Assembly: GCA_027486405.1 (NCBI GenBank)
Contig: JAIXPD010000002.1
Location: forward strand, 1-41,868
DNA: 41,868 nucleotides
Source: Azospirillum sp.
GTDB taxonomy: Bacteria; Pseudomonadota; Alphaproteobacteria; Azospirillales; Azospirillaceae
Reading direction: 5' to 3'
Shown piece by piece: positions 1 through 9,836 of this stretch. The first letter of the stretch is position 1, and each line of letters begins with the position of its first letter. The translations under genes were made by a program, and so were the position numbers. The notes beneath the pieces were generated by a model that made no database searches, was not told the DNA's origin, and saw nothing but the letters and a program-made list of their open reading frames with translations.

Positions 1-169
1 CCAAACGGCCCATTCTTGCAGAATGAGCCGAGGATTCTATAAGACAAGCGCCGTGGACTGTTTCATGTTTTGAGCGCGGCGCTCTAGAGTGATCTGGGCG
101 CAAACCTTGTGAGGAGATGGATGAGGCAGTTGGGATCGAAAATCCGTGCAATCCATCCTTTTGTCCGTG

Positions 170-197
170 AAATCCGTGTCCATAAATCCGTGTCCAT
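170..197. repeat. 14-bp tandem direct repeat (AAATCCGTGTCCAT x2)
   Basis: Two perfect head-to-tail copies occupy 170-183 and 184-197. A degenerate third copy, with the AATCCGTG and ATCCAT parts separated, sits at about 140-155. The position about 190 bases upstream of the dehydrogenase start would suit an activator binding array, but it could equally be a simple slippage repeat. Confidence 0.7.
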
Positions 198-257
198 ACG
201 TGCTTGCGTGACGATGATCGCTCGTTCAAGCGATTGCCCTGACACGTCGGCCGCGCG

Positions 258-282
258 CTTATCCTCCCCCTCTTATCCTCCC
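258..282. repeat. 11-bp direct repeat (CTTATCCTCCC) before the aldehyde dehydrogenase
   Basis: The same 11 bases occur at 258-268 and 272-282, 14 bases apart start to start. They lie just before the TAGTAT sequence at 285-290. The spacing and location suit a regulator site overlapping the -35 region. That role is inference; the repeat itself is seen directly. Confidence 0.55.
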
Positions 283-383
283 ATAGTATCATTTACCGAT
301 GATCGTCCCTCTGGATTAATGGCGGCGACAAACGCGCCGGGCCGAACCGAACACAGGCCCGCCATCCAGAGAGGAAACGGAAC

Positions 384-1904
<1,521 letters not shown>

Positions 1905-1936
1905 TCCTGTGCTCCTCCCCCCATTGGGTGGCACTT

Positions 1937-1965
1937 GGGCCGGGGCGTTATCCCCGGCCCTTTTT
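1937..1965 (+). terminator. Rho-independent terminator after the aldehyde dehydrogenase
   Basis: A perfect 9-bp stem (GGGCCGGGG at 1937-1945, CCCCGGCCC at 1952-1960) with a 6-base loop is followed by TTTTTGTTT. It lies between the dehydrogenase stop and the DUF779 start, so most dehydrogenase transcripts should end here unless read-through is regulated. Confidence 0.9.
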
Positions 1966-1999
1966 GTTTCGGCACCATTTGAGCGACGGAGCATCACGC

Positions 2000-2377
2000 A
2001 TGGTGGATCGCGTCACCGCCACGCCCGAGGCGTTGGCCCTGCTCGACCGGTTGGCGGCCCGGCATGGCCCCTTGATCTTGCATCTGTCGGGCGGCTGTTG
2101 CGACGGGACCGCCCCGCTGTGCCTGCCGCGCGGCGAGTTCCGCATGGGCGGGGGCGATCTGTGCCTGGGGTTGGCCGGGGAGACGCCCTTTTGCATGGGA
2201 GCCTCGACCTACGGCTATTGGGCGCATTGCCAGGTGATTTTGGACGTGATCCAGGCGCGCAGCGGCGGCTTTTCGCTGGAGGCCCCGGACGGCGTCCGCT
2301 TCACCGCGCGGGCGCGGCTGTTCACCGATGAGGAAACGGCGCAATTGACGCCGCCGACGGCGGCGGACAGGCTGTAG
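2000..2377 (+). CDS. DUF779 family protein
   Basis: A 125-residue protein of the DUF779 family, which is commonly encoded beside acetaldehyde dehydrogenases of the ExaC/AldB type. The molecular role of the family is not established. Visible family features are an early HLSGGCCDG segment with paired cysteines, a PLCLP element, and a YGYWAHCQVILDV core before a GFSLE segment. The paired Cys and further Cys/His residues would allow metal or redox chemistry, but that is inference. The ATG at 2000 was chosen over upstream in-frame codons because those lie inside the terminator hairpin. The gene sits after that terminator, so it needs either its own promoter or read-through. Confidence 0.8.
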   Translation: MVDRVTATPEALALLDRLAARHGPLILHLSGGCCDGTAPLCLPRGEFRMGGGDLCLGLAGETPFCMGASTYGYWAHCQVILDVIQARSGGFSLEAPDGVRFTARARLFTDEETAQLTPPTAADRL

Positions 2378-2437
2378 CATCCCACCGCAAGCGGTTTGCC
2401 GCCCAGCGGTTCCCTGGACACAGGCGCGTCTACGACC

Positions 2438-3721
2438 ATGGTAGCCTTCACCCGCCCGCGCAACCGTCTTTCCCGTCGCCACCCCTGGAGCACGCTGGCC
2501 GAACCCCAGCCGCGTAGCGCGGAGACGCAGGCCCCTGAACCGGCGGGGACCCCGCCCGACCGGGGAACGGCAAGCGACGGCATCCCGCGTGCCGTCTCGC
2601 AGGCCGAGGATCCGGGCGTGGCGGCGCGGGAGTTGCGCGACGGGCTGGGCGACGGGTTGGACTTGGTTATCGTCTTCTGCGCCCCCAGCTTTGACCGCGA
2701 CGCGTTGGCCGGGGCGTTGGCGGCGGTGTTCGGCAGCATCCCGGTGATCGGCTGCACCACGGCGGGGGAGATCGGGCCATTCGGCTATCTGTCCGGCGCG
2801 CTGGTCGCCGTGGGCTTCCCGTCGGCGGATTTTTCGGTGGTGACGGCGTTGGTCGATCCGGTCGACCGCTTTGAAATCGCCGACAGCACCGCCATCGTCC
2901 AATCGCTGCTGGAGCGGCGCGACCGCGCGCTCGCCGACCGGGCGGTTCCGTTGGGGGAGGAGGCCGACAGCTTCGCCATGCTGCTGATCGACGGCCTGTC
3001 GATGAGCGAGGAAACCGTGGTCAGCGCCCTTCACAACGCGCTCATCACCATCCCGCTGTTCGGCGCGTCGGCGGGGGACGATCTGCATTTCGAACGCAGC
3101 TTCGTGCTGCATGAAGGGCGGTTCCGCAGCAACGCGGCGGTGGTGGCGCTGTTCACCACGGCGCGGCCCTTCACCGTCTTCCACACCCAGCATTTCGTTC
3201 GCACTGACCGCAAGATGGTTGTGACCGGGGCCGATCCGCAGCGCCGCATCGTCACCGAAATCAACGCCGAACCGGCCGGGCCGGAATACGCCCGCTTGGT
3301 GGGGTTGGAAGGGGAACCGCTGACGCCGATGATCTTCGCCTCCCACCCCGTCGTCGTCCGGGTGGGCGGGGAATATCATGTGCGCTCCATCCAGAAGGTG
3401 AACGAGGATGAAAGCCTGACCTTCTTCTGCGCCATCGACGAGGGCATCGTGCTGACGGTGGCGGAGGGGGTCGATCCGGTCGCCAATTTCGACGCGCTGA
3501 TGTCCGGCATCGTGGCGGAGGTCGGGTCGCCCGATCTGGTGCTGGGCTGCGATTGCATCCTGCGGCGGTTGGAAATGGAACAGCGCCAACTGGGCGCGGT
3601 GATGTCGCAGCGTCTGGCCAGCCACCGGGTGGTTGGATTCTGCGCCTATGGCGAGCAGGTGAACGGCATGCACGTGAACCAGACCTTCACCGGCGTGGCG
3701 ATCGGCGCGCGCCCGGCATGA
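2438..3721 (+). CDS. nosP: FIST-domain sensor protein, NosP-like
   Basis: A 427-residue cytoplasmic protein with FIST_N then FIST_C domains. The characteristic GCTTAGEI motif of FIST_N is at about residues 105-112, and the C-terminal FIST_C part ends in a GFCAYGEQVNG segment. FIST proteins such as Pseudomonas NosP bind haem and sense nitric oxide, and are encoded next to the kinase they control. Here the stop codon overlaps the ATG of a hybrid kinase (ATGA at 3718-3721), the same arrangement. The first 40-60 residues are a poorly conserved Pro/Arg-rich stretch, so the true start may be later; the ATG at 2438 is preferred to the TTG at 2396. The FIST call is firm. NO or haem binding is inferred from the neighbour and not shown by an obvious ligand motif. 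Confidence 0.82.
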   Translation: MVAFTRPRNRLSRRHPWSTLAEPQPRSAETQAPEPAGTPPDRGTASDGIPRAVSQAEDPGVAARELRDGLGDGLDLVIVFCAPSFDRDALAGALAAVFGSIPVIGCTTAGEIGPFGYLSGALVAVGFPSADFSVVTALVDPVDRFEIADSTAIVQSLLERRDRALADRAVPLGEEADSFAMLLIDGLSMSEETVVSALHNALITIPLFGASAGDDLHFERSFVLHEGRFRSNAAVVALFTTARPFTVFHTQHFVRTDRKMVVTGADPQRRIVTEINAEPAGPEYARLVGLEGEPLTPMIFASHPVVVRVGGEYHVRSIQKVNEDESLTFFCAIDEGIVLTVAEGVDPVANFDALMSGIVAEVGSPDLVLGCDCILRRLEMEQRQLGAVMSQRLASHRVVGFCAYGEQVNGMHVNQTFTGVAIGARPA

Positions 3722-5553
3722 AGCCCGTCAGCGCCAAGACCGCGACTCCACCGACCGACGCCGAACGCATCGCCGCGTTGGAGCGGGACAACGCCAAGCT
3801 TCAGCGCATCAATCAGGTGCTGATGGACCGGGTCGAACGGTCGATGGATTTCCAGGGCGGTGCCTTTTCCCTGTTCCAGACCGCCATCGTGCTGGAAAAC
3901 CGCATCCGCGAACGCACGCTGGAGCTGGAACGCGCCCTGCACAAGCTGGAGGACAGCAACCGCGACCTTGCCCGCGCCAAGGAATTGGCCGACACCATGC
4001 GCGCCCGGCTGTTCGAAGCGATCGAGGCGGTGAACGAGGGCTTCGCCCTGTTCGATTCCGGCGACCGGCTGGTGCTGTGCAACAGCAAATACCTGTCCTA
4101 CTGGCCGGGCGTGGCGGGCCGCATCCAGGCGGGCATCCGCTTTTCCGAACTGGTCGCCATGGTGGCGAGCGCCGGGGCGGTCAGCGATCCCCCGCCCGAT
4201 CAATGGCTGCGCGAGCGCATGGACCACCGTCTGGACATGCGCGGCGTCTTTCTCAACCAACTGGCCGATGGCCGCTGGATCCAGGTGAACGAGCGGCGCA
4301 CCCGCGACGGCGGCGTCGTCGGCGTTTACACCGACATCACCGACATCAAGCGGGAGGAGGCGCGGCGGCGCGAATCCGAACAGGCGGAAAAATCCGCCCT
4401 GATGCAACTGAACGATCAACTGCAACTGGCCAAATCCCAGGCCGATCAGGCCAACCTGTCGAAAACCCGCTTCATCGCGGCGGCCAGCCACGATCTGCTG
4501 CAACCGCTCAACGCCGCCCGGCTGTTCGTGTCGGCCCTGTCGGATCTGGAGCGCGGCGGGGCGGCGGCGGAACTGGTGGAAAACGTCGATCTGGCGCTGG
4601 CGTCGGTCGAGGATCTGCTGTCGGCGCTGCTCGACATTTCCAAGCTCGACGCCGGGGCGGTGACACCGGAGGTGACGGAGTTCCCATTGCGCGGCGTGCT
4701 GGTCCCGCTCGCCACCGAATACGCGGCGGTGGCGGCCGAACGTGGCATCCGCCTGCGGGTGGTGACGAGCGGGGCGGTGGTGCGCAGCGACATGCGGCTG
4801 TTGCGGCGGATCGTGCAGAATTTCTTGTCGAACGCGCTGCGCTACGTCCAGGGCGGACGGGTGGTGGTCGGCTGTCGCCGTTGCGCGGAGGGGTTGCGGA
4901 TCGAGGTGTGGGACAACGGCCCCGGCATTCCGGACGACAAGCGGGAGGAGATTTTCCAGGAGTTCCGCCGTCTCGACACCCCCGTCACCCATGGGCGCGA
5001 CCGGGGGATCGGGCTGGGGCTGGCGATTGTCGACCGGGTGGCGCGCATGCTCGATCACCCGATCAGCGTCCGGTCCACCCTGGGCAAGGGATCGGTCTTC
5101 GCCGTCACCGTACCGCGCGTCCGCGCGCCGCGTGGTGTCCGTGCGCCCTGCGCCCCGGCTCCGGTGCCGCGCGCCGACCGGCTGGCCGGGCTGTCGGTGC
5201 TGGTGCTGGACAACGAACCGGCGGTGGTGGCGGGGATGGAGGCGCTGTTGCGCGGTTGGTCCTGCCGGGTGGTGTCAGCCATGTCCGGCGATCAGGCGCT
5301 GGCGCGGCTGGCCGCGTTGGACCGCCCGCCCGATCTGCTGATCGCCGATTATCACCTGGACGATGGCGCGCTGGGCGTGAACGAGATCGCCCGCCTGCGC
5401 GCCGCCGCCGGTCGCCCGCTGCCCGCCCTGCTCATCACCGCCAACCGCACCCCCGAACTGGCGGCGGAGGCCAAGGCCGCCGACTGCCTGGTGCTGAACA
5501 AGCCGGTGAAACCGGCGCAACTGCGCGCGGTGATGTCGGGGTTGGTGGGGTAG
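3718..5553 (+). CDS. nahK: Hybrid sensor histidine kinase, NahK/ErcS'-like
   Basis: A 611-residue kinase without transmembrane segments. An N-terminal coiled coil (about residues 15-100) leads into a PAS domain (about 100-215). A second coiled linker then carries the H box AAASHDLLQPLNAARLF with phospho-acceptor His258. The ATPase domain has the N box around Asn368 and Asn372, and the G1 box DNGPGIP at 399-405. A receiver domain follows with the expected phospho-acceptor Asp544 in LLIADYHLDD. The SHDLLQPLNAARLF H box is typical of the PAS-PAC hybrid kinases that include ErcS'/NahK. It is translationally coupled to the FIST gene, so the FIST protein probably controls its autophosphorylation. 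No separate phosphotransfer protein or response regulator lies nearby. A convergent GGDEF-EAL gene follows 17 bases later. Confidence 0.85.
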   Translation: MKPVSAKTATPPTDAERIAALERDNAKLQRINQVLMDRVERSMDFQGGAFSLFQTAIVLENRIRERTLELERALHKLEDSNRDLARAKELADTMRARLFEAIEAVNEGFALFDSGDRLVLCNSKYLSYWPGVAGRIQAGIRFSELVAMVASAGAVSDPPPDQWLRERMDHRLDMRGVFLNQLADGRWIQVNERRTRDGGVVGVYTDITDIKREEARRRESEQAEKSALMQLNDQLQLAKSQADQANLSKTRFIAAASHDLLQPLNAARLFVSALSDLERGGAAAELVENVDLALASVEDLLSALLDISKLDAGAVTPEVTEFPLRGVLVPLATEYAAVAAERGIRLRVVTSGAVVRSDMRLLRRIVQNFLSNALRYVQGGRVVVGCRRCAEGLRIEVWDNGPGIPDDKREEIFQEFRRLDTPVTHGRDRGIGLGLAIVDRVARMLDHPISVRSTLGKGSVFAVTVPRVRAPRGVRAPCAPAPVPRADRLAGLSVLVLDNEPAVVAGMEALLRGWSCRVVSAMSGDQALARLAALDRPPDLLIADYHLDDGALGVNEIARLRAAAGRPLPALLITANRTPELAAEAKAADCLVLNKPVKPAQLRAVMSGLVG

Positions 5554-5570
5554 GCGGGGGACGGAGGGGG

Positions 5571-7604
5571 TTACGCCGTCAACGCCATGTCCTGGCTGGC
5601 GAAGGCCGCCATCACCATGGCCTCGGCGGCGTCGGCCGTCACCGGGCGGGAGATGAGGTAGCCTTGCAGGCGGTCGCACCCGGCCTCGGCCAGCCAGCGG
5701 CGTTGCTCCAACGTTTCAACCCCTTCGGCGACAGTGGACAGCTTCAGCCGCTGGGCCAGCGCGATGACGGTGGAGGCGATGTCGGGCGCGTGCGGCAGAT
5801 CGTTGACGAAGCTGCGGTCGATCTTCAGCACATCGACCGGCAATTGCCGCAGATAGGCGAGCGAGGAATAGCCGGTGCCGAAATCGTCGATGGCGATGCG
5901 CACCCCCAACGCCCGCAGCCGGTTCAGCGTGGGCAGGTGATGGGCGACGTCCTTCATGATGACGGTTTCGGTGATCTCGATCTCCAGCAATTCCGGCGCG
6001 GTTCCGTTGCGGCGCAGAGTGCTTTCGACCAGATCGGCAAAACCGACATCGGCCAATTGCCGGGCCGAGACGTTGATGGCGATGGGCAGCGGGCCATGGT
6101 CCAGCGCCCACCGGGCCGCCGTCCGGCACGCCTCCTCCAGCACCCAGGCCCCGATGTCGAGGATGAGGCCGGTGTCTTCGGCCACCGGAATGAATTCCAT
6201 CGGTGAAATGGGCGCGCCGTCCAGCCGCCAACGCAACAGCGCCTCGAACCCGGTCAGGGCACCGGTGGCGGCCTCGATCTTTGGCTGATAGGCCAGCTCG
6301 AAATCCTTGCGTTCGGTGGCGGTGCGCAGGCTGGCTTCCAAGCGCAGACGGGCCATCGCCCGTTCGGTCATTTCCTGGGTGTAGAAGACGAAGCGCCCGC
6401 CGCCATCGGATTTGGCCGCCTGCATCGCCGCGTCGGCCATGCGCATCAGCCCCTGTTCGTCGGCACCATCGTTGGGGTAGAGCGCGATACCGACGCTGGC
6501 GCTGATGTGGACCCGATGGCCATTCACGTCGGTCAGACGGTGCAGGGCCGTCAACAGGCGTCCGGCCACCATCGCCGCTTCGTCCGATCCGGCCACCCGT
6601 TCCAGAATGATCAGGAACTCGTCACCGCCCAACCGCCCAACCGTGTCGCAGCGGCGCACGCAATCGCTCAGGCTTTCGGCCACCTGGATCAGCAGGGCGT
6701 CACCGATGTCGTGCCCCAGGCTGTCGTTCACCCGTTTGAACCGGTCGAGATCGAGATGCAGCACCGCCAAACGGCCCTGCGAGCGGCTGGCGATCTCCAG
6801 GGCGTGGCTCAACCGGTCGATCAGCAGCGTGCGGTTGGCCAGACCGGTCAGGGTGCAGCGCGTCACCAGCCGCCGCAACTCGGCGTGCTCCTTCTCCAAC
6901 AGCCTCAAGGTTTCGTTGAAGCGGGAGACCAGGAAGCCCAGCTCGTCGTCGGCGTGACCGGGCGGAATCTCCAGCGGTTGATTCTGCGGCTTGCCCGGCT
7001 CGATCCGCGCGACCGCGTAACCGATGCGGACCAACGGCCGGGTGAGCAGGCGGTGGAAGACGAGCGCCATCGTCAACCCGATCAGCAGGACGCGCAGCAC
7101 CGCCGCCAACAGGGTCCGACCGGCGTAATCCAGAAAACGGGCGGCGACCGCAGGCGGATCGACGCCAATGCGCAGCCGGGCAAAGGCGGGCCGCATCGGG
7201 TCCTCGCCCGGCGACAGCAAGGGGCGCTCCACCTCCGGACGGTCGCTGAACAGCAGCGCCAGGGCGGCGCGTTCCAGAAGATTGCTGACGGCGCTTGGCC
7301 GTTCCTGGCGGGCAAAGACGGTTCCGGTGTCCAGCAGGATTTCAACCCAGCCGACCGAATGCACGGCCATCACGCCGTCCAGCACCCGTTCGCCCAGATC
7401 CTGGTCCAGCGTCCAGGCGGCGGTCGTGGCCGGGCCGTCCATCAGCATCGCCACCTCGGCGACACGGTCCAGGGCGGCGGCGCGCTCCCGCGTTACGGTC
7501 CAGCCGAACTCAACCGCCGTGATGGCGAAGCCAATCACGAAGGCGGCAAAGATGGCATGGATCGCCTGCTTCAGCGTCAGGCTGCGCAGGAGCGGAATCG
7601 ACAT
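5571..7604 (-). CDS. Membrane-bound GGDEF-EAL cyclic-di-GMP protein
   Basis: A 677-residue inner-membrane signalling protein with both synthesis and breakdown domains for c-di-GMP. A first membrane segment (about residues 15-38) and a second (about 165-190) enclose a periplasmic sensor loop. A HAMP-like linker follows. The GGDEF domain has an intact RLGGDEFL motif (GGDEF at 326-330), and the EAL domain has FEALLRW (EAL at 454-456) with downstream DDFGTGYSSL, so both activities may be present. The ATG at 7604 is preferred over the one at 7628 because AAAAGGG lies 8-10 bases before it. It converges on the FIST/kinase pair with a 17-base gap. A link to NO signalling is inference from position and from other NosP/NahK systems. 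Confidence 0.9.
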   Translation of the reverse strand: MSIPLLRSLTLKQAIHAIFAAFVIGFAITAVEFGWTVTRERAAALDRVAEVAMLMDGPATTAAWTLDQDLGERVLDGVMAVHSVGWVEILLDTGTVFARQERPSAVSNLLERAALALLFSDRPEVERPLLSPGEDPMRPAFARLRIGVDPPAVAARFLDYAGRTLLAAVLRVLLIGLTMALVFHRLLTRPLVRIGYAVARIEPGKPQNQPLEIPPGHADDELGFLVSRFNETLRLLEKEHAELRRLVTRCTLTGLANRTLLIDRLSHALEIASRSQGRLAVLHLDLDRFKRVNDSLGHDIGDALLIQVAESLSDCVRRCDTVGRLGGDEFLIILERVAGSDEAAMVAGRLLTALHRLTDVNGHRVHISASVGIALYPNDGADEQGLMRMADAAMQAAKSDGGGRFVFYTQEMTERAMARLRLEASLRTATERKDFELAYQPKIEAATGALTGFEALLRWRLDGAPISPMEFIPVAEDTGLILDIGAWVLEEACRTAARWALDHGPLPIAINVSARQLADVGFADLVESTLRRNGTAPELLEIEITETVIMKDVAHHLPTLNRLRALGVRIAIDDFGTGYSSLAYLRQLPVDVLKIDRSFVNDLPHAPDIASTVIALAQRLKLSTVAEGVETLEQRRWLAEAGCDRLQGYLISRPVTADAAEAMVMAAFASQDMALTA

Positions 7605-7837
7605 CGGCACACACCCTTTTGCGGTCATTGCCGGTTGCCCAGCGCCTTCCGTCTCACACCGACGGTTCGGCTGTGAGGATTTGCACCATACTAGAGTAGT
7701 CTATGACTCTGTCGCTGCGGAATTGTGAAATTTTGTGTTCAGGGCTTTCGCGTTTTGCCGCAACCGCCGCGCATACGAAGGAATGAGACCATGCGCAGGC
7801 CGCATGCCTCCCATTCAGCAATGGTAATACCAGTTTG

Positions 7838-7926
7838 TGTGCGGCGCAGCATATTCTGCGTTCGCCCATTCTCGGGGCGTTTCCTCCCTAGACTTTCAAG
7901 GGCCGCAGGCTTCTGCGGCCCTTTTC
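7838..7926 (+). ncRNA. Candidate small RNA with three hairpins and a CCTCCC single-stranded motif
   Basis: Between the GGDEF-EAL gene and the mobile element is a plus-strand array: hairpin CGCAG/CTGCG (7845-7860), hairpin CGCCC/GGGCG (7863-7879), an unpaired TTTCCTCCCTAGACTTTC stretch, then a strong terminator (7898-7930). No gene ends upstream on this strand, so the terminator needs another transcript. A TAATAC sequence at 7825-7830 could be its -10 box; no good -35 is visible. An exposed CCTCCC resembles the anti-Shine-Dalgarno loops of alphaproteobacterial sRNAs. The structure is seen; transcription is inferred. Confidence 0.42.
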
Positions 7927-7930
7927 TTTT
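7898..7930 (+). terminator. Strong Rho-independent terminator (plus strand)
   Basis: A perfect 11-bp stem (AAGGGCCGCAG at 7898-7908, CTGCGGCCCTT at 7913-7923) with a GCTT loop runs into TTCTTTT. It serves whatever is transcribed rightward here. Before the mobile element inserted, it would also have lain about 9 bases beyond the bluB stop on the other strand, where its arm has no T run after it. Confidence 0.88.
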
Positions 7931-7937
7931 GGTCAAT

Positions 7938-7976
7938 GGGGGTCGAGTAGCAAGCGAACGGAAAATCTAGGTAAGC
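7938..7976 (+). repeat. Left terminal inverted repeat (Tn3-type)
   Basis: Begins GGGGGTCGAGTAGCAA and ends CTAGGTAAGC. Aligned without gaps to the right end, 33 of 39 bases match. The GAACGGAAAAT block in the middle also resembles the central block of Tn3/Tn21 ends. Weaker similarity continues inward to 8000. Confidence 0.88.
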
Positions 7977-7988
7977 CCTGCTTGGTGT

Positions 7989-8050
7989 CTCGATAGGGTC
8001 TACACCGGCTCAAATCGTCGTCTCGGAACTCCGAATGGAACCCTATCGAG
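7989..8050. repeat. Perfect 11-bp inverted repeat inside the element's left end
   Basis: CTCGATAGGGT (7989-7999) is repeated inverted as ACCCTATCGAG (8040-8050) with 40 bases between. A related copy, CTCAATAGGCT read on the minus strand, is at 9086-9096 inside the right end. This could be a subterminal binding site or a leader hairpin of the passenger gene. Confidence 0.7.
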
Positions 8051-8159
8051 GCGCGAAAAGCGTCTCACCGTGTCGCCCTGCTGGGGTCTAGTCCAATGAA
8101 ATTGCGGCGCAACCGAAAAGAGCTAAAGTGATCGGGCATTTCTAAGATGGAGGGCAAAG

Positions 8160-9080
8160 GTGGACGTGTCGAATGCAGTCGATTTGCTGTTCGGTGGCGT
8201 GGTTCCCGAACGACTTGACGAAATGAAGGCCCAGTGGGGTAAGGATGCTGATCGAATTCGGCTTCTGGCCGCACGCGGCTTCCTGTTCCAACAACTCTAC
8301 GGGACGATCCAAGTCAGCGAAACCGCGTTGAGACAGATTTGGCTCATGGGGTACGCCGCTTGGCGAGCAGTTCGGGCTTACAATACCGCCCTCACCGTTG
8401 CCATGTTGCTTGACATGCCGGTCGATCCCGCTGATTGGCATAGCATGCGGTCTCAGACCATTGAGGACGATGCCTTTGACGCTCTGATCGAGAAGGTCCA
8501 TGAGTTGACCTCCGCGATCAGCGTGGACGATGTGGCTTTTCCCGAAGACGTACCTTTTCCCCGGGAAGGGCTAAAAATTGATGACCCTGAAATGAAGTGT
8601 GCCTTCGACCTCGTGTGTATGGCTGGCGCATACGTGTTCGCACACGAAGTACGTCATTGCATCTTCGAGCGCTGCGGCGACAATCCAGAAGAAATGATCA
8701 ATGAAGAAGTCAAGTGTGACCGCTGGGCACTCGACCTGATGCTTGGCAAGGCGGACGAATATGCCCGTGCCAACGGCTACGACCCTGCCACAGTTCGTGC
8801 GAAGCGCATCCTTGGAATAGTGATAGCCAAGCTCACCATTCTGACGATCACCCCCCGCGATCGGTGGGATACATCGGATGACCACCCGCCAGTCCGCGAG
8901 CGTTTGCAGGCAGTGCTCGATGCCGCCACGGATCCTGTGCCGGATTGGTTCTGGATAACGGTGGCATCTATGCTAACGGCTTGCGCTCGGCGGTTCGGCG
9001 TCATTGACCAGCCCATACCGTTCCCCGCGAGTTTCCGCGATTTGGCCTACGGATTGTGCGACCGACTTAAGGCCGTTTAG
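8160..9080 (+). CDS. Lit-like (peptidase U49) zinc metalloprotease, candidate phage-exclusion protein
   Basis: A 306-residue protein; E. coli Lit is of similar size (297). The zinc-protease motif HEVRH is at residues 162-166 inside a hydrophobic helix, followed by EEVKCDRWALDLMLG (about 182-196). This matches the position of the Lit EREAD..ATKWILG segment, with Glu182/183 or Asp187 as possible third ligand. After that come KRILGIVIAKL, a DHPPVRERL segment like the Lit THPAAYERI, and a C-terminal SFRDLAYGLCDRL. Lit cleaves EF-Tu when a T4 head peptide appears and so kills the infected cell; the same target here is not known. GTG at 8160 follows GGAGGG by 5 bases. A palindrome TTGCG-G-CGCAA (8102-8112) lies upstream. 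GC is near 58% in a 60-base sample, well below the neighbours. It is the only gene in the element. Confidence 0.78.
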   Translation: MDVSNAVDLLFGGVVPERLDEMKAQWGKDADRIRLLAARGFLFQQLYGTIQVSETALRQIWLMGYAAWRAVRAYNTALTVAMLLDMPVDPADWHSMRSQTIEDDAFDALIEKVHELTSAISVDDVAFPEDVPFPREGLKIDDPEMKCAFDLVCMAGAYVFAHEVRHCIFERCGDNPEEMINEEVKCDRWALDLMLGKADEYARANGYDPATVRAKRILGIVIAKLTILTITPRDRWDTSDDHPPVRERLQAVLDAATDPVPDWFWITVASMLTACARRFGVIDQPIPFPASFRDLAYGLCDRLKAV

Positions 9081-9110
9081 CAAAAGGAGCCTATTGAGAC
9101 GACTGGAGGC

Positions 9111-9149
9111 GCTTACCTAGGTTTCCGGTTCCTTTGCTACTCGGCCCCC
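9111..9149 (-). repeat. Right terminal inverted repeat (Tn3-type)
   Basis: Read on the minus strand from 9149 it begins GGGGGCCGAGTAGCAA and ends CTAGGTAAGC, matching the left end. It abuts the second TCAAT copy (9150-9154), which contains the bluB stop codon. Confidence 0.88.

Positions 9150-9836
<687 letters not shown>

Larger units (their letters stand above)
1..383. other. Leader region upstream of the aldehyde dehydrogenase gene
   Basis: No convincing gene lies here; the only open frame (109-501) runs into the dehydrogenase in another frame and has no family character. The stretch holds a small inverted repeat (CATTCT/AGAATG, 11-25), a 14-bp tandem repeat and an 11-bp direct repeat (listed separately), a weak -10-like TAGTAT at 285-290, and the ribosome binding site GAGGAAA at 371-377. 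It is probably the control region of the dehydrogenase gene. No clear sigma-54 or -35/-10 pair is visible. Confidence 0.5.
7938..9149 (+). mobile_element. Tn3-family-type miniature/non-autonomous element carrying a Lit-like gene
   Basis: The element is 1212 bp. Its ends are 38-bp inverted repeats that begin GGGGG and finish GGTAAG, the form and length typical of Tn3-family transposons (compare Tn21 and Tn501 ends). It is flanked by a perfect 5-bp direct repeat TCAAT (7933-7937 and 9150-9154), the target duplication size of that family. There is no transposase or resolvase gene, so it must have been moved by an enzyme supplied elsewhere, as for TIMEs and mobile insertion cassettes. The single passenger gene has lower GC than its surroundings. 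Insertion was immediately after the bluB stop codon, leaving bluB intact. Confidence 0.87.

Noticed and set aside
7725..7970. 81-codon plus-strand frame between the GGDEF-EAL gene and the element
   Set aside because: It runs through the strong terminator and into the inverted end of the element, and has no ribosome binding site or recognisable motif.
7938..9149. Integron cassette (attC-type) reading of the ends
   Set aside because: attC sites have GTTRRRY cores and cassettes lie in direct order; here the ends are inverted, begin GGGGG and have a 5-bp target duplication, which fits Tn3-type transposition instead.
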